Source: an uncultured Bacteroidales bacterium
GTDB lineage: Bacteria > Bacteroidota > Bacteroidia > Bacteroidales > P3
DNA length: 64,000 nucleotides
Reading direction: 5' to 3'
Assembly: GCA_900316055.1 (NCBI GenBank)
Contig: ONBK01000014.1
Location: forward strand, 87,881-151,880
Part shown: in pieces, positions 8,239 to 16,364 of the stretch
How the letters are laid out: each line of letters starts with the position of its first letter
Numbering within the stretch: position 1 is the first letter of the stretch
Translations under genes and position numbers: made by a program
The notes under the pieces: model-generated
Told to the model about the DNA's origin: nothing
The model's input: only the letters and a program-made list of their open reading frames with translations
Databases searched by the model: none

Positions 8239-9494
8239 TCAGAAAATCATTGATAGTAGCACGAAGAGCCAGTGGGCGGCGATGCCGGCGCAGAGGCCAC
8301 CGATGGTGTGGGCGGTGATGGCTTTGCCGATGAGTTTGCGGTAGCCGAGGGAGTCGAGCATGGCGGTATGGGTGGAGAGGTATCCGCTCCAACACATGCC
8401 CATGGCGGTGAAGACGGCGATGGCGTTGTTGTCGATGATGCCAGCAGCATCGAAAGTGGGCACGAGGCCGAGGGCGGCACCCACGGCACCGAGGGCGGTG
8501 ATGGGGAAGCCCACCAATTCGCCGGTGGTGAAACCGAAGAGCCACTCGAAGACCACATTGACCTTGTCGGCCAGCCAGGTGATGACGGGTACACCCTCGT
8601 AGGCGGCGCCTGTGTAGATGCCGTTCTCGCCTGCGGGGCCGAAGGTGAGCATCATGACGATGGTGGAGATGCAGAGCACGCCGGGGATGATGGCTACGCC
8701 GATACCCACGCCGCTCTTGCCGCCGTCGAGCTGAGGAAGCGTTGGAAGACATTGCCCTCGCTCTTGAAGGAGATGTTCTGCTCGGTACCCTCCTCCTCGG
8801 TGACGGGGCTGTCCATCTCGGGGTAGGCTTTGAGGGTGAAGCGCTGCATGAGGCGTGTGGAGATGATGCTGCCAATGACGGCCCCCAGGAGTCCTACCAA
8901 GGCTCCGGAACCATAGCCTTTGCCAGTCATGAAGGCGATGACTACGAGGCCCATACCGAAGGCGGTACCGAAGTTGGTGAGGGAAACGAGCTGGTATTTC
9001 TTGAAATAGCGGGCGAAATTGTTGTCCTTGGCCAGTGAGATGATAGCGGGGTTGTCGGAGAGGAAGGTCATCACGGCACCTAGGGCTGCAACGCCGGGGA
9101 GGTTGTAGAGCGGCTTCATCAGCGGGCGCAGGATATTTTCCAACAGGCGTACCACGCCGAACTCGGTAAACATTTTGCTGATGGCACCCATGAGGACGCA
9201 GATGGCCATGATGTAGAACACCGTCTCGAGCAGCAGGTGGTAGGCTGTCTGCATGAAGGTGTTGAGCATGTGGGGCAACGTCATCTTGTAGGCCAGGAAG
9301 CCGAAGAAGCCAAAGAAGCAGATGAGGAAGATGAGGGCTTCGACGCTGCGGCGCGTGGTGAACTTGGACTTGCGCTCCTTCTTGGGGGCTGCAGTCTCGT
9401 GGTGACGGAACACCTCGAAGGGGTTGAGCACCGAGATGAGCCCGTTCAGCAGATTACGGCTACCATTGTGGTTGTTGCTCTGTTTCTCTTCCAT
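8239..9494 (-). pseudogene. YjiH-family nucleoside-recognition/gate-domain membrane protein, frameshifted
   Basis: The first 250 codons (from ATG at 9492-9494) encode a polytopic membrane protein with a gate domain (LSDNPAIISLAKDN). The frame then shifts near 8725-8740 and stops at 8694, while a second frame continues as LDGGKSGVGIGVAIIPGV and runs to 8239. Together they make a protein of about 418 residues, a normal length for the YjiH group. One added base near CTTCCTCAGCTCGAC would join the frames. No slippery site is visible. It is either an inactivating deletion or a sequence error. It is the second gene of an operon with the porin, 3 bases downstream. Confidence 0.8.
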
Positions 9495-9497
9495 GGC

Positions 9498-10559
9498 TTA
9501 TTTTTTAAAGAGTTTGAAATAATCCATTGTCCAGGTGGCGCCGATATTGAAGTTCCAGGAGGCGTCGGTGACATCCTGTCCGGCGTTGTCGGTGTAACTG
9601 TCGGTCATGCGGCAGCCGTAGATGTGGAGGCGGACGTTTTTCTGCTCCGTGGGGAACCACTCGAAGCCGAGTCCGTAGCGGGCGGTGGCGTGGCCGGAGG
9701 CAAGCTGGTGATCTATCGAGACGGAGGAACCGAGGGTGACGTCAGACTTATTCTGTTCGTACATTCCTTTGACGAAGATATTGAACTGCGGGGTGAAGTA
9801 GTAGTTGGCGCAGGAGACGAATCCGAAGTTCTTGCCCCAGTCGTCGATGGCCAGTGCGTGGTGCATGAAGTCGAAGTAGAGGTCCCACTTGTCGTAGATG
9901 AGTTTGGCACCCAGCATGGTCATGTTGAGGTAGCTGCTCCACTTATATTCCACCATGGAGGTGCTCCAAAGGGTGTGGAAGTGGCCCATGTTGCCTGCCC
10001 AGTAGAGGTTATAGGCCACGAGGCCGGCATCGAAGTTGAGGTTGTTGTAGTTGAGGTAAGGCGAATTAGAGACCTGTGCGATGAAGGTGTGGTTACCGTC
10101 GTCGGTGATGTAGGCCCCGCTGGCTGCAAGCTGGAAGCAGTAGATGTTACGCCAGATATTGGTGGGGAAGTAGACGTCGATGGGGGAGGCGTCGTATTCG
10201 AAACCACCGAGTGCCATAGCGTCCTTACCGAAGCGCAGGCGCCAGTTCTGATTGGGCATATAGTCGAGGTAGAGGAAGTCGGTGTTGTCGAAAAAGGTTA
10301 CCGATCCGGGGTTGGCCACGATGCGCTGTTTGAAATAGTAGGAGAATCCTCCTCCGAGGTCGCCGCCGAGCATGAAGTTGAAATACTTGCCATGGAAACC
10401 GAGGTTGGGGGTGGAGTCGGTAGTGGTGTACTCACCGTCGGCACGCACCTCGAGTTTGAACTTGTTGAAGACTTCGCCCCACTTCACCTGTGCTTGTACT
10501 TGGGAGGAAATCGATAGCAGCAGTACTGCTGCGGCAAGTGTTAGTATTCTTGTTTTCAA
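9498..10559 (-). CDS. outer-membrane beta-barrel porin-like protein
   Basis: About 353 residues with a signal peptide ending SISSQVQA and a mature part of alternating aromatic beta strands ending in ...WTMDYFKLFKK, like phosphate-selective porin-type barrels. An ATG at 10617-10619 would give 20 more residues, but the -7 promoter box at 10596-10603 lies inside that extension, so the TTG at 10557-10559 is preferred; it gives a normal signal peptide. It probably passes small solutes across the outer membrane to the membrane transporter encoded next. Confidence 0.75.
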   Translation of the reverse strand: MKTRILTLAAAVLLLSISSQVQAQVKWGEVFNKFKLEVRADGEYTTTDSTPNLGFHGKYFNFMLGGDLGGGFSYYFKQRIVANPGSVTFFDNTDFLYLDYMPNQNWRLRFGKDAMALGGFEYDASPIDVYFPTNIWRNIYCFQLAASGAYITDDGNHTFIAQVSNSPYLNYNNLNFDAGLVAYNLYWAGNMGHFHTLWSTSMVEYKWSSYLNMTMLGAKLIYDKWDLYFDFMHHALAIDDWGKNFGFVSCANYYFTPQFNIFVKGMYEQNKSDVTLGSSVSIDHQLASGHATARYGLGFEWFPTEQKNVRLHIYGCRMTDSYTDNAGQDVTDASWNFNIGATWTMDYFKLFKK

Positions 10560-10595
10560 TGTATTGTTGTTTTTGTTTTTTATTTTGTTAATGTG

Positions 10596-10603
10596 CAAAT
10601 ATA
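10596..10603 (-). promoter_or_regulatory. -7 element of the porin/transporter operon
   Basis: TATATTTG followed by C on the - strand. The -33 element is poor. The position decides the porin start codon, because transcription would begin downstream of the farthest ATG. Confidence 0.6.
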
Positions 10604-10610
10604 CGAAATT

Positions 10611-10642
10611 TTTGTCCATATGGTGGAAAAATAGTATTTTTG
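10611..10642 (+). promoter_or_regulatory. promoter of the HSDR_N-domain gene, divergent to the porin promoter
   Basis: TTTG-N20-TATTTTTG. Transcription should begin a few bases before the ATG at 10652, so the mRNA would be nearly leaderless. The two divergent promoters overlap. Confidence 0.7.
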
Positions 10643-10651
10643 CATTCGATT

Positions 10652-11089
10652 ATGGATATCGGGACAGAGATACAAGTGCGCGAAAGCGAAGGACGTCGCG
10701 AGGTCTTCGACCCTGTGAGGCGGCGGTGGGTGGCGCTTACCCCCGAGGAGTGGGTGCGTCAGAATATCCTCTTGCGGCTGCACTGCGAGGGTGGCTACCC
10801 GATGGAGGTGATGCAGGTGGAGGGTTCCATCACGGTGAATGGAATGACGCGCCGCTGCGATATCGTGGTATACGATGATGGACAACCTTGGATGATTGTG
10901 GAGTGTAAGAAAAGTGAAATTCCAATCACGCAGAAGGTCTGTGACCAAGCCTGCCGATATAACACGGTACTGAGGGTTCCATATCTGATGTTAACTAATG
11001 GTAGACAGGAAGTTATTATTGCTGTTGACTTTGAGAGGGGGTGTCTGAGACAGTGTCTGGAGATACCCCGAATGAAAAAAAAATGTTAA
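10652..11089 (+). CDS. HSDR_N_2-type (type I restriction R-subunit N-terminal) nuclease-fold protein
   Basis: 145 residues, a stand-alone form common in Bacteroidota. VALTPEEWVRQ and RRCDIVVYDDGQPWMIVECK match the family; the Asp and the ECK give the PD-(D/E)xK metal-binding core. No helicase or specificity subunit is nearby, so it is not a complete restriction enzyme and its role is unknown. ATG at 10652 is used; a TTG 12 bases upstream lies in the promoter box. It has its own promoter and is followed at once by the ECF-type promoter at 11082. Confidence 0.8.
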   Translation: MDIGTEIQVRESEGRREVFDPVRRRWVALTPEEWVRQNILLRLHCEGGYPMEVMQVEGSITVNGMTRRCDIVVYDDGQPWMIVECKKSEIPITQKVCDQACRYNTVLRVPYLMLTNGRQEVIIAVDFERGCLRQCLEIPRMKKKC

Positions 11090-11126
11090 AAGTGTGACCC
11101 AAAAACGGCACCTTGCCGTCTTTATA
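11082..11126 (+). promoter_or_regulatory. putative ECF-sigma promoter of the 11.1 kb sigma operon
   Basis: GTTAAAAGTGTGACCC, 16 bases, CGTCTTTATA. The same 45-bp block, 41 of 45 identical with the same spacing, lies on the - strand at 30187-30230 before the giant surface-protein gene. CGTC-type -10 elements are common for ECF sigma factors. The sigma ATG is at 11129, so the message would start at or next to the start codon. Confidence 0.7.
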
Positions 11127-11128
11127 GT

Positions 11129-11587
11129 ATGGGAAGATCTGACATACGACGACAATTGGAAGAACACTACCTGGATTTTTTCAGTGTTGCCATCGCTATG
11201 CTCAGAGATGAACAGGATGCCCGTGATGCCGTGCAGGAGTCGCTGACGAGGACCATGATGAAACTCAGAGTCAAGGACCCCTGTGCCTTTTGCATGAGAA
11301 CGCTCAAGCACCAGTGCCTTGATATGCTGCATCACCGCAAACGGATGATAAGCATTGAGGAGGATATGCTGACGGTGGATCCCGAGCGCGAGGAGCTGAT
11401 TCGCATGGTGAGAAGGGTGAAGGAGGAGCTGAGCGAGATGGCGAGGACGGTGCTCGAATTGCACGATGAAGACGGGTACACGATGAGTGAGGTGGCGGGT
11501 ATGCTGCAGGTCAGCCCCTCCACCATCAAACGCATCCTATATGATGCACGTTATGAAATAAGAAAAAAATTGGAGAACGAGATATGA
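11129..11587 (+). CDS. ECF-family RNA polymerase sigma factor
   Basis: 152 residues with a sigma-70 region 2 (AIAMLRDEQDARDAVQESL) and a region 4 helix-turn-helix (MSEVAGMLQVSPSTIKRILYDA at about 115-140). It should direct RNA polymerase to ECF-type promoters such as the one just upstream. It is the first gene of a four-gene operon with ATGA overlaps to the next two. The ATG is the only start that keeps region 2 complete. Autoregulation is inferred from the shared promoter block. Confidence 0.9.
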   Translation: MGRSDIRRQLEEHYLDFFSVAIAMLRDEQDARDAVQESLTRTMMKLRVKDPCAFCMRTLKHQCLDMLHHRKRMISIEEDMLTVDPEREELIRMVRRVKEELSEMARTVLELHDEDGYTMSEVAGMLQVSPSTIKRILYDARYEIRKKLENEI

Positions 11588-12081
11588 AACAGGACACATT
11601 GCAGAGTTTATTGGACAAGTTCCGTGAAGGTACGCTCACCGATGGTGAGCGTACTGAACTGGAACGTCTCAGCCATAAGGACGAGGTCTTCTCCGCCGCC
11701 CGCAGTCAGGCGGCAGGTATCCTGCGCCGCAGGGTGGCGCTGACGGTGTCGGCCCTGATGATTTGCGGTGCCGGTATCTGGGCAGTGCTGCCGGGAGGCG
11801 GCAGTCAGATGTCGCAGGTGGCAGAGGTGGTGGCTCCCGTCCCCGAGGCTCCCCAAGAGGTGCGTGAGACGGTGGCTCCCGAGGTTCCTGCCGAGCCTGC
11901 CCCAATGGTGGCAGAGGTCCATAAGACCAAACGCCCCGTTGCTGCGGCAATCAAGAAGGCACGTCCCGAAGAGGTGGCTCCCATTGAACAAGCCGCTGAC
12001 GAGCCCGTGGTGGTCTGTAACAGCCAGTGCGATGCCGACTCTGTTATCAGTGATATCAGGAAATTCTTGTGTGCGATATGA
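11584..12081 (+). CDS. putative membrane-anchored regulator of the sigma factor (anti-sigma-like)
   Basis: 165 residues. The first 48 residues form a short helical cytoplasmic part (LLDKFREGTLTDGERTELE) like the N-terminus of anti-sigma factors. One membrane segment at about 50-68 follows, then a Pro, Ala and Glu-rich periplasmic stretch and a final CNSQCDADSVISDIRKFL. It overlaps the sigma gene by ATGA, so translation is probably coupled. An anti-sigma role is inferred from position and topology; no zinc-binding HxxxCxxC motif is seen. Confidence 0.65.
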   Translation: MKQDTLQSLLDKFREGTLTDGERTELERLSHKDEVFSAARSQAAGILRRRVALTVSALMICGAGIWAVLPGGGSQMSQVAEVVAPVPEAPQEVRETVAPEVPAEPAPMVAEVHKTKRPVAAAIKKARPEEVAPIEQAADEPVVVCNSQCDADSVISDIRKFLCAI

Positions 12082-12542
12082 AAAGAGTCTTGACATTGGT
12101 TGTGCTGTTCGCTGCGCTCGCAGTACAGGCGCAGACGGAACTTTACAAGCGCTATTCCACCCAGCCGGGTGTCAAGGTGGCATCGGTGAATGGCTTCGCT
12201 ATCGACAGTACCGCGCGTGTCGATGTCACCGTCCTCGAGGCCGAGGACGACGAAGGGTGGGAGTGGATGAAGAAAGAATTCTATATCGGAGAGCTCTCGC
12301 CCGAGCAGCAGTCGGGACTCAATGAAGGCTACGACGCTGTGCTCTTCGCCCGTCGCAGCCGTAGCAATCCTCGTGACAATGCGCCCGTGAAAGACGAGCA
12401 GATAGACATTGCAGGCAGTTGCTACCTCGGCATCTCCTACCTTAACCGTGCCGTCTATATCTTCTGCGCTGACAGCGAGGAACAGTATGATGCTGTGGTG
12501 TCATTGCTGGTGAAAAAAATTATGCATGGAAGAAATAAATGA
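12078..12542 (+). CDS. secreted DUF4252-like protein of ECF sigma operon
   Basis: 154 residues with a signal peptide (MKRVLTLVVLFAALAVQAQ). ELYKRYSTQPGVKVASV resembles the start of DUF4252-type proteins often found beside Bacteroidota sigma factors. It is paralogous to the protein at 45018-45641: both read PGV(K/R)V followed later by VT(V/L)L(E/Q)AE(D/T)DEGW, and both have a late VYIF. The gene overlaps the anti-sigma-like gene by ATGA; a GTG three codons earlier is not needed. The function is unknown; it may sense envelope state or be a regulon output. Confidence 0.7.
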   Translation: MKRVLTLVVLFAALAVQAQTELYKRYSTQPGVKVASVNGFAIDSTARVDVTVLEAEDDEGWEWMKKEFYIGELSPEQQSGLNEGYDAVLFARRSRSNPRDNAPVKDEQIDIAGSCYLGISYLNRAVYIFCADSEEQYDAVVSLLVKKIMHGRNK

Positions 12543-12591
12543 TAATAGTTTATAAGAGATAAAAAGTTTTCGCCCATACATTGTTGTTCTT

Positions 12592-14058
12592 ATGCTGCTG
12601 TTCTCTGGTGCGGTGGCAGGACAATCGTGTGAATATTATCTTCCGTACAACCAAAATTTCAACCAGGGGTTCGACCTCCAGGTGGGTTATTTCAATCCCG
12701 CCTACGACACCTCGCTGGTCTATAATGAAAACTGCTGGACGCAATGCCTTTATCGCTCCTCGGGTAGATGGTCTTTTGTGTCCCACCTGCCGAATAATAG
12801 TAGTGGTTATGCGCTGAGACTCTATGCCAGCCATCCCTTTGATGGAGACGACCGCGTGGAGTACACCTATATGCTTTCGCCCGCTTTCCGTGATGATCCT
12901 ACGACTATCATGTTCGACTACTGCAACCAAATTCTCAGCACAGAAAAAGACGGTGAGGGCCAATGGATAGATATCACTCATGAACGGACGGGAATACTCC
13001 AGTTGGGCTATATCACCGATACGCTCCAACCGGAAAGCAGCTACCACGCCATCACGAACATCGTGATGGATCCGGCCGATGGCGCCACCGATGTCTTGCG
13101 TCATTTCCGTCTTGACCTTCGCTCCATGTATAACCCTGTGCCGCATATCAAGAAGTTCGCCTTTAAAATGCTTACCGACATGGTGGGGGTGAAGTACACC
13201 AACATCTATATCGATAATTTCCATGCCTCGCGCGAGATGGACACCATCGATTACCGCGACACCATCTGTCCCGGCGAATCCTATAGCGGCTATGACTTCA
13301 CCGTCGACAGCAGCGAGACAGTCACTCCTGGGCTCCACACCTTCACCCGCGAAGTGATGGAAAGTTATGGCATGGTGTGTTACCGCCTGTTGCTATGGGT
13401 GGAGCAGCCGATGACTGTCCATGTCGACGCCACGCTCGCCTATGGTGACACGTTGCAGTTCCTCGACAGTCTCATTGTCGAAGTAGGGGACTATACTTTC
13501 TTTCTGTCGTCAGTCCACGGCTGCGACTCCACGGTGGTGCTGTCTGTAACGGGCGAAGTGGTGAATCTTGTCTCGTCGTCGCAGAAGGTATGTTCTGGCG
13601 AGGAGGTCATCCTCACGGCCTCAGGCACAGCATTTTTCCGCTGGGCCTCCATCCCAGTTGATCCCGCTCTCGCGTCTCTCCAAGGGAGGAATCCAATTGC
13701 TGTCCATCCGCAGGTGAACACTGTATATCAGTTGCTTGATACAGGAGGGGCGGTTCTTGCCTTCGTCGAGGTGGAATCCGAGCCCTGTGAAGGCCTTTGG
13801 TTCCCTGATGTGTTCACTCCTGACGCTGAAAGTAATAACCGTTTCTCAATCATAACCACCCTTCCGTTGGAGTCGTTCGAGATGACTATCTACACCCGCA
13901 ACGGCCTGATGGTATGGCACTGCGAAGATATCAATGAGCCGTGGGATGGCACCCGCAATGGCACTCCTATGCCCCAGGGCGCTTATGTCTACCACTGGCG
14001 TCTGAAGTCTAACAACCGAGTCCGTTCAGGCCTCGGAATAATCACTTTGTTGCGCTAA
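12592..14058 (+). CDS. secreted protein with T9SS type B (gliding-motility C-terminal) sorting domain
   Basis: 488 residues from the ATG. The last 85 residues form a CHU_C-type domain: LWFPDVFTPDAESNNRFSI, then FEMTIYTRNGLMVW and an ending with Gly and Arg as in type B cargo, exported by the type IX machinery. The body looks like jelly-roll or Ig-like cell-surface modules. The ATG leaves a signal peptide of only about 10 residues (MLLFSGAVAGQ); the frame upstream reads RPYIVVLMLLFSGAVAGQ, so a non-ATG start (ATT 12580 or ATA 12559) would restore a normal signal. It converges with birA, and the stop codons overlap. Confidence 0.75.
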   Translation: MLLFSGAVAGQSCEYYLPYNQNFNQGFDLQVGYFNPAYDTSLVYNENCWTQCLYRSSGRWSFVSHLPNNSSGYALRLYASHPFDGDDRVEYTYMLSPAFRDDPTTIMFDYCNQILSTEKDGEGQWIDITHERTGILQLGYITDTLQPESSYHAITNIVMDPADGATDVLRHFRLDLRSMYNPVPHIKKFAFKMLTDMVGVKYTNIYIDNFHASREMDTIDYRDTICPGESYSGYDFTVDSSETVTPGLHTFTREVMESYGMVCYRLLLWVEQPMTVHVDATLAYGDTLQFLDSLIVEVGDYTFFLSSVHGCDSTVVLSVTGEVVNLVSSSQKVCSGEEVILTASGTAFFRWASIPVDPALASLQGRNPIAVHPQVNTVYQLLDTGGAVLAFVEVESEPCEGLWFPDVFTPDAESNNRFSIITTLPLESFEMTIYTRNGLMVWHCEDINEPWDGTRNGTPMPQGAYVYHWRLKSNNRVRSGLGIITLLR

Positions 14059-14786
14059 ATCAAGGAAATCTCTTTCATTCCGCAGCAGATGTTGCGGCCG
14101 TCGTCGACGGTGAGCAGCAGTCGGCCATAAGGGTCGACGCCAGTGATGGTGGCAACGATTTCTTCTTTATTATATATGTATCGCGCGCGAGTACCGAGGT
14201 TGAGCAGATGCGAGAGGTATTCCGGCTCAGTGTCGTGGCCGGATTTCAATTCCTTGTATCGCTTCTCCATACAAGACAACAACTGACGCAAGAGGGGTTC
14301 AAGGTCATATCGCTTGCCTGTCAGCAAAGCAAGAGAGGTGGGGTTGGGGATCCAGTCGGGGAATTTTGACTGATTGATATTGAGGCCGATGCCACAGACA
14401 GCAGAAGTAATGAGTGATGAATGGTGAGAGGTGAGACGAGTGGAGATGAGGGTGCCGCAAATCTTCTTTCCGTCTATGTAGATATCATTGGGCCACTTGA
14501 TGAAAGGTGAAAGGTGAAAGGTGAAAGGTGAAAGGAAATCCACCAGGGCCAGTGAGAGGGCTTCCGTCAGTTTGAATTGGCGGTCGGCAGGGAGGAAGGA
14601 GGGTTGGAGGACGAGGCTGAATGTGAGGTTCATGCCGGGTGCAGCTTCCCAGTGGTTGCCTCGCTGGCCGATGCCGGCCGTCTGCTCCAAGGCCCAATAG
14701 CAAGTGAAGTCCTCCACCTCAGCGAGGTCGAGGGCTTCACAATACTTGTTTGTCGACTCGAGGGAGTCAAATCTGACAATGTTCAT
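14055..14786 (-). CDS. birA: biotin--[acetyl-CoA-carboxylase] ligase
   Basis: 243 residues with the catalytic and C-terminal domains and no N-terminal DNA-binding domain, so it is a monofunctional ligase. It makes biotinyl-AMP and attaches biotin to carrier proteins. Visible motifs are ESTNKY, the biotin/ATP loop (usually GRGRxGR) as QTAGIGQRGNHW, and KWPNDIYIDGKKICGTLIS. Five TGAAAGG repeats encode SPFTFHLSPF just before KWPND, close to the active site; a second small repeat gives RLTSHHSSLITS. Whether these insertions change activity is unknown. The first Arg of the loop being Ile or Gly is a difference worth noting. Confidence 0.9.
   Translation of the reverse strand: MNIVRFDSLESTNKYCEALDLAEVEDFTCYWALEQTAGIGQRGNHWEAAPGMNLTFSLVLQPSFLPADRQFKLTEALSLALVDFLSPFTFHLSPFIKWPNDIYIDGKKICGTLISTRLTSHHSSLITSAVCGIGLNINQSKFPDWIPNPTSLALLTGKRYDLEPLLRQLLSCMEKRYKELKSGHDTEPEYLSHLLNLGTRARYIYNKEEIVATITGVDPYGRLLLTVDDGRNICCGMKEISLI
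14501..14535. repeat. heptamer tandem repeat inside birA
   Basis: Five perfect TGAAAGG units on the + strand, read as CCTTTCA on the birA sense strand, encoding a period of seven residues (SPFTFHL). Confidence 0.95.
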
Positions 14787-14787
14787 T

Positions 14788-14818
14788 CTAGTCTACTAGT
14801 TTAACTAGTTCTACTAGA
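14788..14818. repeat. CTAGT-rich near-palindrome between birA and frr
   Basis: TCTACTAG, GTTTAACTAGTT and CTACTAGA form an imperfect palindrome overlapping the last codons of frr. It may act as a small hairpin between the two genes. Confidence 0.6.
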
Positions 14819-15377
14819 TGCTCATAATTTCTTTCTCCTTGTCGGCATAGATCTTGTCGCACTCGGCGATGTTCTTGTCGGTGATGTCCTGGAGCTCTTT
14901 CTCCACCTGCTTCACCTCGTCTTCGGGGACGGATTTGTCCTTGAGTTTTTTCACCTTGTCCATCACGTTACGGCGCACGTTGCGGATGTTGACTTTGGCG
15001 TTCTCGATCTCGGTCTTGGCGGATTTGCAGAGTTCTTTGCGGCGTTCCTCGGTCAGCGGAGGGACGATGATGCGGAGGATGTCGCCTTCGTGACGCGGGG
15101 TGAAGCCGAGGTTGGCATCGAGGATGGCCTTGTTGATGGCACCCACGAGGGTCTTCTCCCAGGGTTGGATGACGATGCTGCGGGCATCGGGAGTGTTGAT
15201 GTTGGCTACCTGGCTGATATCGGTCATTGTGCCGTAGTAGTCCACCTTTACACCGTCGAGCATGCCGGGATTAGCTTTGCCGGCGCGGATTTTGGTGAGT
15301 TCTTTCTCGAGGAAGTTGATAGAACTCTTCATGCTGGTTTTCGCCTCTTCGAGGCAGGCTTTCGATAAATCGTTCAT
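14814..15377 (-). CDS. frr: ribosome recycling factor
   Basis: 187 residues, normal length. It splits the post-termination ribosome with EF-G. Family signatures are LRIRAGKANP as KIRAGKANPGML, YYGTMTDISQVANI, and IIVPPLTEERRKELCKSAK. It follows pyrH at 16 bases on the same strand, the usual pyrH-frr pair, and both are probably driven by the promoter at 16160-16191. Confidence 0.98.
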   Translation of the reverse strand: MNDLSKACLEEAKTSMKSSINFLEKELTKIRAGKANPGMLDGVKVDYYGTMTDISQVANINTPDARSIVIQPWEKTLVGAINKAILDANLGFTPRHEGDILRIIVPPLTEERRKELCKSAKTEIENAKVNIRNVRRNVMDKVKKLKDKSVPEDEVKQVEKELQDITDKNIAECDKIYADKEKEIMSI

Positions 15378-15393
15378 GGTATATTATGTTTTA

Positions 15394-16101
15394 TTATTTA
15401 CAAACCAAAGTTCCAATTTCGACACCTTCCACCACTTTCAGCAGGTTGCCGGGCTGGTTCATATCGAAGACGTAGATGGGTAGGTTGTTGTCCTCGGCGA
15501 GGGCGAAGGCGGTGAGATCCATAATCTTGAGTTTCTTTTCCAATGCTTCGCTGTAGCTGAGGGTGTGGTATTTGGTGGCCGTGGGGTCTTTCTCGGGGTC
15601 GGCGGTATAGACACCGTCGACGCGGGTACCTTTGAGGATGACATCGGCTTTGATTTCAATGGCACGGAGTGTGGAGGCGGTGTCGGTGGTGAAGTAGGGG
15701 TTGCCGGTGCCGCCACCGATGATGACGACGCGACCTTGTTCCATAGCCTCGATGGCACGACGGCGGCTCATCTCCTTACAGATGGGCTCGATGGCAAGAC
15801 CGCTCAAGAGCTCGGTCTTCATTCCTTGACGCTCAAGCTCGGCCTGAAGGGCCATGCTGTTGATGAGTGTGGCCATCATACCCATGTAGTCGCCTTGGAC
15901 GCGGTCCATGCCTTTGGCAGCACCGCTGAGACCGCGGAAGATGTTGCCACCACCGATGACGATGGCTACCTCGCAGCCTTTCTCCACGGCACCCTTGATG
16001 TCGAGGGCATATTGGGTAAGCATTTCAGGGCTGATGCCGTAGCTCTGGCTCCCCATTAACGATTCTCCGCTCAGTTTGAGCAATATTCTTTTGTATTTCA
16101 T
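15394..16101 (-). CDS. pyrH: UMP kinase
   Basis: 235 residues of the amino-acid-kinase fold. It phosphorylates UMP to [41 protein letters not shown] and [19 protein letters not shown] are the usual substrate and ATP motifs of bacterial hexameric UMP kinase. It is the first gene of the pyrH-frr unit. Confidence 0.98.
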   Translation of the reverse strand: MKYKRILLKLSGESLMGSQSYGISPEMLTQYALDIKGAVEKGCEVAIVIGGGNIFRGLSGAAKGMDRVQGDYMGMMATLINSMALQAELERQGMKTELLSGLAIEPICKEMSRRRAIEAMEQGRVVIIGGGTGNPYFTTDTASTLRAIEIKADVILKGTRVDGVYTADPEKDPTATKYHTLSYSEALEKKLKIMDLTAFALAEDNNLPIYVFDMNQPGNLLKVVEGVEIGTLVCK

Positions 16102-16159
16102 ATTTCTAATATATTGCTTGTTAGTGCTTTGTCTGATTATCAGGCTAGATTTGAAACAA

Positions 16160-16191
16160 CAAAAGTAATGATTTTCGCTCTATTTTGCAAA
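16160..16191 (-). promoter_or_regulatory. promoter of pyrH-frr
   Basis: TTTG-N20-TACTTTTG on the - strand, 59 bases or more before the pyrH ATG. Confidence 0.7.
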
Positions 16192-16239
16192 TAAAAAACA
16201 AATATTTTGTAAATATCATCCACCTCCTAAAAACGTACC

Positions 16240-16294
16240 AACACCGTATCAACTCCTACTATGGTAGGGGATGGGTAGGAGTTGATACGGTGTT
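16240..16294. repeat. perfect 20-bp inverted repeat of the GTAGGAGTTG family
   Basis: Left arm 16240-16259 and right arm 16275-16294 (GTAGGAGTTGATACGGTGTT) are exact complements around a 15-base loop, followed by further GGTAGGAGTTGGTAGGG. A related imperfect hairpin is at 41383-41440. No T-run follows, so it does not look like a simple terminator. It lies in the gap between the pyrH promoter and the end of comF. Confidence 0.85.
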
Positions 16295-16364
16295 GGGTAG
16301 GAGTTGGTAGGGAGATGGTGTTGATTTGCAGTGGTTTATGGGCGAGGCTTTTGGCGGGTGTTTT

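Noticed and set aside
8694-8760. Programmed -1 frameshift in the YjiH-type gene
   Set aside because: No X-XXY-YYZ slippery site or strong downstream hairpin is visible; a plain indel is simpler.
9237-10517. Long + strand frame (over 420 codons) opposite the porin
   Set aside because: Antisense shadow; the - strand has a signal peptide and beta-barrel pattern.
10652-11089. Restriction-modification system
   Set aside because: Only the HSDR_N-type domain is present; no helicase motor, methylase or specificity gene nearby.
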